7,409 nt of DNA, taken from Ideonella_A sp031398385 (GTDB lineage: Bacteria; Pseudomonadota; Gammaproteobacteria; Burkholderiales; Burkholderiaceae_C). The DNA lies in assembly GCA_031398385.1 (NCBI GenBank), contig JANNNE010000178.1, positions 1 to 7,409 on the forward strand. Reading direction: 5' to 3'. Positions within the stretch are counted from its first letter, which is position 1. Each line of letters starts with the position of its first letter. Of this stretch, positions 1 through 5,923 are shown piece by piece. The translations under genes were made by a program, and so were the position numbers. The notes under the pieces are model-generated. The model searched no databases. It saw only the letters and a list, made by a program, of their open reading frames with translations, and had not been told where the DNA came from.

Positions 1-623
1 AGATCAGCATCGAAGGCGCCGGCCTCTTCATCTCGAAGCGCCGGATCGGTGGCCACCATCGGCAGCTGCATGTGCGGGTAGGCACGTCCTGTCGCATGGT
101 TGTATGCGATGCCCACCGCCACCAGCAGCACCGAATTCAGCAGCACCGGATACAGCGCGAACTGGGGGTCGGAGATCCCACTCATCACGATCAGCAAGGC
201 CGATGCACCGCCCGGCGGGTGCAGGCAGCGGGTGGCAAACATCAGGGCGATCGCCAGCCCGACGGCCAGGCCCGCGGTCGCCTCATCGCTGCCGAACAGC
301 CGCACGCAGCCCACGCCCACCAGCGCCGACAAGGTATTGCCAGCGATGACCGACCAGGGTTGGGCCAGCGGGCTGTTCGGCACGCCGAAAACCAGCACCG
401 CGCTGGCCCCGAGCGGCGCAACCAGCCACGGCCAGGCCATGTCGAATCGATCGCCAACGTGATGGGAAAGCCAACCGGCCAGTGCAATTCCGAGCATCGC
501 GCCGACCGCCACACGAAGCCGCTCGCGCCAGTCGGCACCGATCGGCGCCGGCAGGAATGCACGCAGCCCGGCCGCGAGTCGCGATGCAACGCGGTGCCGA
601 TTCGGGTCGCCGGGATCGATCAA
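1..623 (-). CDS. HPP family integral membrane protein (3' end outside window)
   Basis: The leftward frame is open from about 623 to the left edge (about 207 residues). It encodes a hydrophobic protein with roughly four membrane segments. The family-naming motif is visible in RCLHPPGGASALL, and the earlier stretches WPWLVAPLGASAVLVFG and NSPLAQPWSVIAGN match the usual HPP core. No ATG lies at the front of this frame. I chose TTG at 623-621 because it precedes the conserved region by about 20 residues; an upstream non-ATG start cannot be excluded. After the last membrane segment the chain becomes polar (TDPALRDEEAGAFDADL), as in HPP proteins that continue into C-terminal CBS domains; that continuation is inferred. 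Some plant and cyanobacterial HPP proteins have been implicated in nitrite transport, but the substrate here is unknown. It is divergent from the ABC operon. The family call is firm; the start is not. Confidence 0.9.
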   Translation of the reverse strand, partial: MIDPGDPNRHRVASRLAAGLRAFLPAPIGADWRERLRVAVGAMLGIALAGWLSHHVGDRFDMAWPWLVAPLGASAVLVFGVPNSPLAQPWSVIAGNTLSALVGVGCVRLFGSDEATAGLAVGLAIALMFATRCLHPPGGASALLIVMSGISDPQFALYPVLLNSVLLVAVGIAYNHATGRAYPHMQLPMVATDPALRDEEAGAFDAD

Positions 624-690
624 TTGAAGCTGCCTGAAAACAAGGGGCTGGATATTACTGTGCGCACGGTCGCCGCCTGCCGAGTTGCAG

Positions 691-712
691 GGTCGGCGGG
701 TGAACCCGGACC
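691..712. promoter_or_regulatory. Interrupted inverted repeat between divergent genes
   Basis: The arms are GGTC-gg-CGGGT and ACCCG-GACC around a 2-base centre. This gives nine base pairs with a 2-nt bulge in the left arm. There is no T-tract, so it is not a standard terminator. Its place between divergent genes suits an operator or a leader hairpin. The symmetry is seen directly; the function is a guess, and GC-rich DNA produces such repeats by chance. Confidence 0.3.
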
Positions 713-845
713 TCGGATTGCGCACATCGGGCGCCTTGAGCGCTCGGATCACGGCATCATCGGCAACATCGACTGCAGCGCATTTCGGTCGGCATCGATC
801 CGGTTCATGCCGCCTGCCTGTCGATGCAAATCCAATCAATTTTTC

Positions 846-850
846 GGAGA
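846..850 (+). promoter_or_regulatory. Ribosome binding site deciding the binding-protein start
   Basis: GGAGA lies at 846-850, with GGAG seven bases before ATG 857. This supports 857 (or the next in-frame ATG at 860) over ATG 824, which has no comparable site and would put the ribosome site inside the gene. Confidence 0.6.
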
Positions 851-1219
851 CCGTTGATGATGATTGTTCGCTCCAACCCAGGTGCCGTTCTGCTGTCGCT
901 CGCGCTGGCAGGCTGCTTCATTGGAAGTGCCAGCGCCGGCACCGTGACCGTCGTCACCTCGTTTCCCAAAGAGCTGACTCAGGCCTACAAGACGGCGTTC
1001 GAAAAAGCCAATCCGTCGATCAAGCTGGAGATCCTGAACAAGAACACGGTGCAGGGCATCGCGTATGTGCGCGAACTGGCGGCCGGGCAGCGGCCCGATG
1101 TGTTCTTGGCCTCGGCGCCCGATGCCTTCGAGGTGATGGCCGGGCAGAAGCTGCTCGTCGCCGAGCTGGCCAACAAGTCGGCACCGGCCAAAGTCGGCGC
1201 CTATCCGATCAATGATCCG

Positions 1220-1222
1220 TAG
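1220..1222 (+). other. Premature in-frame TAG stop in binding-protein gene
   Basis: The reading is ...AYPINDP-TAG-GMYLGQALAGYG.... Both sides belong to one conserved protein in one frame, so a single substitution (for example CAG or GAG to TAG) explains it. No start with a good ribosome site follows: ATG 1226 is only inside the conserved block. Confidence 0.85.
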
Positions 1223-1758
1223 GGCATGTACCTCGGTCAGGCGCTGGCCGGATATGGGCTGATGTGGAACACCCGCTACATGGCGGCGAACAAGCTGCCT
1301 GCACCGGCGCAGTGGGCTGATCTGGTGAAGCCGGTCTACTTCGGCCACCTCGCGATGAGCTCACCGTCGCGATCGGGCACCACCCACCTGACCGTCGAGA
1401 CCATGTTGCAAGGCGAAGGCTGGAACAAGGGCTGGAGCGAGCTGCTGCAGATCGGCGGCAACTCGGCGGCGATCACCGAGCGCAGCTTCGGTGTGCCCGA
1501 CGGGGTCAACAACGGCCAGTTCGGCATCGGACTGGTGATCGATTTCTTCGGACTGGCGGGCAAATATTCCGGCTTTCCGGTCGAGTTCGTCTATCCCGAC
1601 GTGACCGCGGTCGTGCCGGCCAACATCGGGCTGTTGGCGGGTGCAAAGAACGCTGCCGAGGGCCGGCATTTCATCTCGTTCACGGTGTCGTCGGAAGGCC
1701 AGCAATTGCTGTACGACCCGAAGATCTCGCGGTTGCCGATCCTGCCGCCTGCGGCCAT

Positions 1759-1765
1759 GGGGGGG
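1759..1765 (+). other. G7 homopolymer with +1 frameshift
   Basis: Seven G residues follow GCCAT. Upstream coding is in the frame ending ILPPAAMGG. Downstream coding continues one base later as KTPAGYPNPFEI. Removing one G gives ATG GGG GGC AAG and restores one continuous frame. This is a classic slippage or sequencing-error site. Confidence 0.85.
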
Positions 1766-2299
1766 CAAGACGCCGGCCGGTTATCCGAACCCGTTCGAGA
1801 TCGCCAAGCGCGCCAAGGTGCAGTTCAATTCCGACCTCTCCGCGTCGCGCTACAACGTGGTCTCGTCGATGTTCGACCAGACCATCACCTTTCGGCTGAA
1901 GGAGTTGCAGGCGGCAAGCAAGGCGATCCATGCGGCCGAAGCCGCATTGGCGAAGAAGCCGAACGCCAAAGCTGCGGCGATGGTGAAGGAAGCCCGCCAG
2001 GCCGCATTCACGCCGGTGGTCGATGTGAGCAAGGCTGGCGACAAGGAATTCCTTGCAGTCTTCTCGGCCAGCAAGACGGAAGCCAAGATCAACAAGCAGG
2101 TAACCGGTCTGGAAGACTACTGGAACAGCAGCGCACGGGCCAACTACGAACGCGCCGCCAAGCTGGCCGACCAGGCGCTCTCCATGGCCCGCTGATCCCG
2201 GGTCGCCTCCATGAACCACACCCCTACCGCGGCCGCGGCGCCGCCGGTTCCATTGCGCCTGCGCGCCGCCAGCGTCAGCCCGGGCGTCTGGCTGGCCGG

Positions 2300-2317
2300 G
2301 GCGCTGGGCTCAACGGC
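2300..2317 (+). other. Internal deletion junction in permease gene
   Basis: The N-terminal frame reads VWLAGALG up to about 2309. The downstream frame reads GLNGVIFVESIHYFP from about 2306. In intact permeases these segments are far apart, separated by the first helices of domain one. The join therefore marks a deletion whose length is not a multiple of three. Exact ends cannot be set without an intact homologue. Confidence 0.7.
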
Positions 2318-3253
2318 GTGATCTTCGTCGAGAGCATCCACTATTTCCCGTTCATCCTGATGAACCTGACCGTGGCCCTGCGCAACATCGACGGCGCGAT
2401 GGAAGAGGCGGCGATGAACCTGGGTTGCCGCGGCTTTCGATTGTTCCGGCGTGTGATCTTTCCGCTTGCGCTGCCCGGCTTCGTGGCCGGCGCCTCGCTG
2501 GTATTCGTCAAGGTGTTCGACGACCTGGGCACGCCGCTGGTGCTCGGCCAGACCAACATGCTGGCTCCGCAGGCCTACTTGCGCATCACGCAGGTCGGCC
2601 TCGAAGATCCGATGGGCTACGTGATCAGCGTGATCATGATCGTATTCTCGATCGCCGCGATGGCGATGTCGGCCCGGGTGCTGGCGGGCAGGGATTACTC
2701 GACGCTGCAGAAAGGCGGTGCCGGCGTCAACCGGCGTCGCCTGTCGGCATGGGGCTCGTTTGCAGCCTATGCCTGGATCGTGCTGGTGCTGCTGCTGGTG
2801 CTGTCGCCACACATCGGTGTGTTGCTGCTGTCGCTGGCCAAGGTCTGGAGTTTCGCGCCGCTGCCCGATGCCTACACGCTGGCGCACTACGCCACCGTGT
2901 TCCAGGACTCGAGCGGCATGATCAGGAACACGCTGCTGTATTGCGGCCTGGCGGCCGGCCTGGACGTGGTGCTCGGCGTGACCATCGCCTATCTGATGCT
3001 GCGCACCACCCTGCCGGCACGCCAATGGCTGGACTGGATCGCCACCGCCTCGCTGGCCGTACCGGGCATCGTGCTGGCGATCGGCTATCTGCGGCTCTAC
3101 AAGGGTGTGGCGATACCGGGCACCGAAATCATGCTGACCAGCACCTGGCTCATCATCATGCTGGCCTATGCGGTGCGGCGCCTGCCGTATGCCTTGCGGT
3201 CCTGTGTCGCGGCACTGCAGCAGATCCATGTCTCGCTCGAAGAAGCGGCCGAG

Positions 3254-3261
3254 AGCTCGGC
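3254..3261 (+). other. Single-base deletion in second EAA loop of permease
   Basis: The sequence GAG AGC TCG GCG reads on into a shadow frame ending at TGA 3302-3304. One added C (GAG AGC CTC GGC GCC ACC AAG) gives ESLGATKMRTIRRVLVP, the expected EAA loop with its invariant Gly. Downstream protein is conserved to the stop at 3648. Confidence 0.83.
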
Positions 3262-3644
3262 GCCACCAAGATGCGCACGATCCGGCGCGTGCTGGTGCCG
3301 TTGATGGCCGGTGGCATCCTCGCCGGCTTCGTCACCAGCTTCATCACCGCGGCGGCGGTCGAGCTGTCGGCCACCATCATGCTGACATCGGCCGAGTCGC
3401 AGGCGCCGATGAGTTATGGCATCTACCTGTACATGCAGAGCGTGCTGGGCCGCGGGCCGGGTGCCGCGCTGGGCGTGCTGGCGATCGGCGTGGTGGCCCT
3501 GGGCACCTACCTGTCACATGTGGTTGTCGAGCGCACCGGCAACCGCTTCGAGGTGCGGCCAATCGACGACCAGCTGCCACCGCTGGCAATCATGGCACCA
3601 GCGCCGCTGGCGACCACGCCGATCACCCGACCCTCGGAACAGCG

Positions 3645-4865
3645 ATGAGAAAAGTATCCGTCCAATGCCGGCATGTTCATCTGTCGTTCGGCAGCACCGA
3701 GGTCTTGAAAGACCTCGACCTCGACATCGAACCAGGCGAGTTTTTCGCGCTGCTCGGACCATCGGGTTCAGGCAAGAGCACGCTGCTGCGGCTGATCGCC
3801 GGCTTCAACCAGCACCAGCATGGCCAGGTGCTGATCGATGGCGCCGATGTCAGCGGCATGCCGCCGTGGCAGCGCAACATCGGCATGGTGTTCCAGAGTT
3901 ACGCGCTGTGGCCGCACCTGTCGGTCTGGAACAACGTGGCCTTCGGCCTGGTCGAGCGCAAGATCGACAACGCGACGATCCGCAGCAAGGTCGGTGAAAC
4001 GCTCGAACTGGTCGGCCTGGCTGCATACGCGCAACGGCGGCCCAACCAATTGTCCGGCGGTCAGCAACAACGCGTGGCGCTGGCGCGCACCATCGTGATC
4101 GAACCACAGGTGCTGCTGCTCGACGAACCGCTGTCCAACCTCGACAAGACGCTGCGTGTGCAGATGCGCCAGGAGCTGCTGGCGATGCAGCGGCGCCTTG
4201 GCCTGACGACGATCTTCGTCACCCACGATCAGGAAGAGGCGATGACCACGGCCGACCGCATGGCGGTGCTCGACAAGGGCGTGGTGCAGCAGGTCGGCAC
4301 ACCGGCCACGCTCTACGACTACCCGGTGAATACCTTCGTCGCCAACTTCGTCGGCACCATGAATCTGTTGTCGGGAAAGGTGCGCTCGCGCCAGGGCGGC
4401 GGCCTGACGCTGGATGTCGACGGCGTCGGTGAGCTGCGTTTTCCGCAGTTGCTGGACGCACCCGACAGCGACACCATCCAGATCAGCTTCCGGCCGCACT
4501 CGCTGCGGGTGGAAGTCGCCGATGCGATACCCGACGGCCGCTTCGTCTGGATGCCGGGCACCGTCGAGGCCAGCGAGTTTCTCGGCGAATTCACGCGGTA
4601 TCAGGTACGGGTCGGCCAGCAGCGGCTGGCGGTCGATCATCCACACCATGTCGGGCTGTCGAGATTTCCGGTCTGCGGCGCCGTCAGCCTGGGCATCGAG
4701 CCGTCGCAAGTGCGGCTGTTCGGCGGCGGAATTGTCAAGCTTCGTTCACAGCCATCGCCACGCGCGCTGACACCACTCGATGGAGCGGCATCAGATCCGC
4801 GCCTATGTCACGATCTGCCGCTGGTGCTGGCGTTGACATCAGCAGTGCGCACTGCCTGGGCTTGA
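3645..4865 (+). CDS. ABC importer ATPase, FbpC/PotA-like (intact)
   Basis: This 406-residue cytoplasmic ATPase would power the importer whose receptor and permease lie just upstream. All motifs are present: Walker A GPSGSGKST (38-46), Q-loop Gln84 in MVFQSYALWPHLSV, signature LSGGQQQR (136-143), Walker B VLLLDEP (156-162), D-loop SNLD (164-167) and switch His194 in VTHDQEEAM. A linker and a TOBE-type regulatory domain follow (about 235-358, with ISFRPHSLRVE near 280). ATG 3645 is chosen because it forms an ATGA overlap with the permease stop, suggesting translational coupling, and sits about 37 residues before Walker A as usual. The family normally ends near 350-370 residues, around VRLFGGG; the remaining 45 or so residues are unrecognised and may be a read-on after loss of the original stop. 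With both partners broken, the protein may be an orphan or may serve another permease. Confidence 0.95.
   Translation: MRKVSVQCRHVHLSFGSTEVLKDLDLDIEPGEFFALLGPSGSGKSTLLRLIAGFNQHQHGQVLIDGADVSGMPPWQRNIGMVFQSYALWPHLSVWNNVAFGLVERKIDNATIRSKVGETLELVGLAAYAQRRPNQLSGGQQQRVALARTIVIEPQVLLLDEPLSNLDKTLRVQMRQELLAMQRRLGLTTIFVTHDQEEAMTTADRMAVLDKGVVQQVGTPATLYDYPVNTFVANFVGTMNLLSGKVRSRQGGGLTLDVDGVGELRFPQLLDAPDSDTIQISFRPHSLRVEVADAIPDGRFVWMPGTVEASEFLGEFTRYQVRVGQQRLAVDHPHHVGLSRFPVCGAVSLGIEPSQVRLFGGGIVKLRSQPSPRALTPLDGAASDPRLCHDLPLVLALTSAVRTAWA
4842..4855. repeat. Perfect 14-bp palindrome GCAGTGCGCACTGC
   Basis: The palindrome is exact and lies inside the unrecognised tail of the ATPase frame, just before its stop, at the tail-to-tail junction with the lipoprotein genes. 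It is followed within 12 bases by a second small hairpin. No T-tract follows on either strand. It could be part of a weak bidirectional terminator or a protein site; the function is not shown. Confidence 0.4.
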
Positions 4866-4866
4866 G

Positions 4867-4879
4867 CGGGCGCTGCCCG
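4867..4879. terminator. Possible bidirectional terminator hairpin
   Basis: CGGGC-gct-GCCCG is a 5-bp GC stem with a 3-base loop in the 22-bp gap between the convergent ATPase and lipoprotein genes. The position is right for a shared terminator. The stem is short and has no T-tract on either side, so an intrinsic terminator is only weakly supported. Confidence 0.3.
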
Positions 4880-4887
4880 GTCGATGG

Positions 4888-5898
4888 TCAATAACGCGCG
4901 CAGGACCACCCGGAAGTCGGGCCGGTCGCTTCACCGCCGGTCGTCTGGACGCTGGTTCCGGTGAGTCGAGCATTGGCCTTGTCATCGATGCTGATCTGAC
5001 CGGCGAAACGGCGCTGGAAAATGCCCGAACCCCAGTTGCCAACCAAGGTGCCGGTTGCCTCGTTCAAGGCGGCCGCACTGGCCACCGCGCCGGGAAACGA
5101 AACGACCACGCCGTTGGCGACCTCGAACCCGGTGGGTGCGGGTTCTCCGGCGCAGGCATACAGACCATCGTAGTCATGTGGGTTGGCCATCACTTCCAGA
5201 TTGAAGATGACGGCCGCCAGCCCCGGCGCGCTGGCCACGATCTGTTGCTGCCCCGCGATGTGGAAATAGTTGATCCAGACCGGCATGCCGCCACGCGACG
5301 GGAGCACCGTCCCGTCGGTGAAGGTCGGAATCACGATCGGCGGCCTGGACGGGTTGTTCAAACTCGACGAAAACGTCACCGGAACCAAGTTGACCGGGTC
5401 TCCGAAGGCATCGGTCACGCGGACTTCGAAGCTGGCCTGGATCCTCGCATGCTGAATGGCGGAAACGGTGGTGTTGCCGATTGCGACCATCACGCTGGGC
5501 GTCCCGGCCTGCGCCGCGACGACATCGACATCAGTGGCTGAACTGGTGGCCTTGCCGTCGCTGACGGTCAGGCTCACGACATAGATCCCCGCCCGATCGG
5601 GAACCAACGCCGGGCGGGCCGACATCGCACTGGTCAAGACCGCAGCACTGCCGGCAGGTTTGTCCGCCAGCACCCAAGCGTAGCTGAGCGCGTCGCCATC
5701 GGAATCGGTGCTGGCCGTGCCGTCGAGCGAGACACTGCTGCCGACTCGAGACAGCGGCACCGTAGCGATCGCCGCAGCCGGTGGGTTGTTGGGTGGAGGC
5801 GGCGGTTCGTCACCGCCTCCGCAGGACACCATCACCAGCAAGGCGGCGGCGCCAAATGCAAACCACGCGCAGCGGGCGAGAGATCTCGGTGTTGTCAT
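4888..5898 (-). CDS. Secreted lipoprotein with PKD-like and Big_1-like Ig domains (copy 2)
   Basis: A 336-residue predicted lipoprotein. The start ATG 5898 is preferred over ATG 5952, because AAGGAG lies 8 bases before it and a signal peptide follows directly (Arg-containing n-region, core AFGAAALLVMVSC, lipidated Cys26). A low-complexity linker GGGDEPPPPPNNPP spans 27-40. A PKD/REJ-like domain covers about 41-128 (SVSLDGTASTDSDGDALSYA, PDRAGIYVVSLTVSDG). A Big_1/invasin-like Ig domain covers about 129-235 (FEVRVTDAFGDPVNLVPVTF, AGQQQIVASAPG). The C-terminal module runs from PHDYDGLYAC to the terminal WSCARY. The two cysteines could form a disulphide. No enzyme motif is visible; such domains usually serve surface binding or as spacers. 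It lies 25 bp downstream of a paralogue and is probably co-transcribed with it. The function is unknown; the domain calls rest on recognisable consensus only. Confidence 0.85.
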   Translation of the reverse strand: MTTPRSLARCAWFAFGAAALLVMVSCGGGDEPPPPPNNPPAAAIATVPLSRVGSSVSLDGTASTDSDGDALSYAWVLADKPAGSAAVLTSAMSARPALVPDRAGIYVVSLTVSDGKATSSATDVDVVAAQAGTPSVMVAIGNTTVSAIQHARIQASFEVRVTDAFGDPVNLVPVTFSSSLNNPSRPPIVIPTFTDGTVLPSRGGMPVWINYFHIAGQQQIVASAPGLAAVIFNLEVMANPHDYDGLYACAGEPAPTGFEVANGVVVSFPGAVASAAALNEATGTLVGNWGSGIFQRRFAGQISIDDKANARLTGTSVQTTGGEATGPTSGWSCARY

Positions 5899-5906
5899 CT
5901 GGAGGT

Positions 5907-5912
5907 CTCCTT
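5907..5912 (-). promoter_or_regulatory. Ribosome binding site deciding the start of the downstream lipoprotein
   Basis: AAGGAG on the minus strand (5912-5907) lies 8 bases before ATG 5898. It fixes that start over ATG 5952, which would overlap the upstream paralogue and add 18 residues ahead of the signal peptide. Confidence 0.75.
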
Positions 5913-5923
5913 CTCGCGGGGGT

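Larger units (their letters stand above)
624..856. other. Divergent intergenic region
   Basis: These 233 bp separate the leftward HPP gene from the rightward binding-protein gene and must hold the promoters of both. No convincing -35/-10 pair is visible for either direction. A weak TAATAT-like hexamer lies on the minus strand at 657-652 without a good -35. No Fur-box-like sequence was recognised, so iron control is not supported by what can be read. A 9-bp interrupted inverted repeat sits at 691-712. Confidence 0.6.
857..2195 (+). pseudogene. ABC importer periplasmic substrate-binding protein, broken (TAG plus frameshift)
   Basis: The repaired product would be about 445 residues. It starts with a signal peptide: a hydrophobic core AVLLSLALAGC, then SASA before GTVTVVTSFPKEL. 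LAGC resembles a lipobox, but cleavage after ASA also fits. The body matches the ferric-iron-type solute-binding family (AfuA/FbpA-like, COG1840): VVTSFPKELTQAY, PDVFLASAPDAFEV, SSPSRSGTTHLTVETM, GVPDGVNNGQFGIGLVIDFF, PDVTAVVPANIGLL and KISRLPILP. The frame is cut by TAG at 1220-1222 (codon 122), with homology resuming at once in the same frame (GMYLGQALAGYGLMWN). A second break is at the G7 run 1759-1765 (about residue 301); from there the true frame is one base later and reads KTPAGYPNPFEIAKRAK to TGA 2193-2195. The last 110 or so residues are Ala/Lys-rich and helical, longer than classic FbpA. The gene is first in the operon. The substrate is unproven; iron is only a family-level guess. Confidence 0.87.
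2211..3648 (+). pseudogene. ABC importer two-domain permease, broken (internal deletion plus frameshift)
   Basis: Remnant of a duplicated BPD_transp_1 inner-membrane permease (AfuB/FbpB-like). The N-terminus begins at ATG 2211 (MNHTPTAAAAPPVPLRLR) and ends at TGA 2319-2321 after 36 residues. Close to that point another frame carries the second half of the first transport domain: GVIFVESIHYFPFILMN, then the first EAA loop EEAAMNLGCRGFRLFRRV (from about 2402). About 150 residues, including several membrane helices, appear missing; this is estimated from usual family lengths. The second domain is nearly complete, with helices around 2760-2850 and 2925-3170. Its EAA loop (LEEAAES) breaks near 3256, where one missing C moves the frame; the chain then continues as LGATKMRTIRRVLVPL and ends at TGA 3646-3648. 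The stop overlaps the ATPase start as ATGA. Losing a transport domain should abolish function even if the frameshift is an artefact. Confidence 0.87.

Noticed and set aside
624..856. Fur box controlling a ferric-iron operon
   Set aside because: No sequence close to the AT-rich Fur consensus was seen in the intergenic region.
72..857. Rightward 261-codon open frame opposite the HPP gene
   Set aside because: The minus strand encodes a clear HPP protein with the HPP motif. The rightward product is Arg/His/Gln-rich without recognisable domains, as expected of a shadow frame.
1220..1222. TAG as a pyrrolysine or other recoded codon
   Set aside because: Nothing in the window supports recoding, and the same operon has three other lesions, so a nonsense mutation is simpler.
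2144..3229. Leftward 361-codon frame opposite the permease
   Set aside because: It is His/Gln/Arg-rich and without domains, while the plus strand carries clear transport-domain motifs.
1226..3304. Single 692-residue protein from 1226 to 3304
   Set aside because: It is an accidental fusion. It holds the middle of the binding protein, then a shadow stretch from about 1766 to 2305, then most of the permease. The real chains move to other frames at 1759-1765, 2300-2317 and 3256.
3168..3644. N-terminal extension of the ATPase frame back to 3168
   Set aside because: The part before 3645 is a shadow of the permease C-terminus. Walker A spacing and the ATGA overlap fix the start at 3645.
3768..4709. 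Leftward 313-codon frame opposite the ATPase
   Set aside because: The plus strand encodes an unmistakable ABC ATPase; the antisense product shows no motif.
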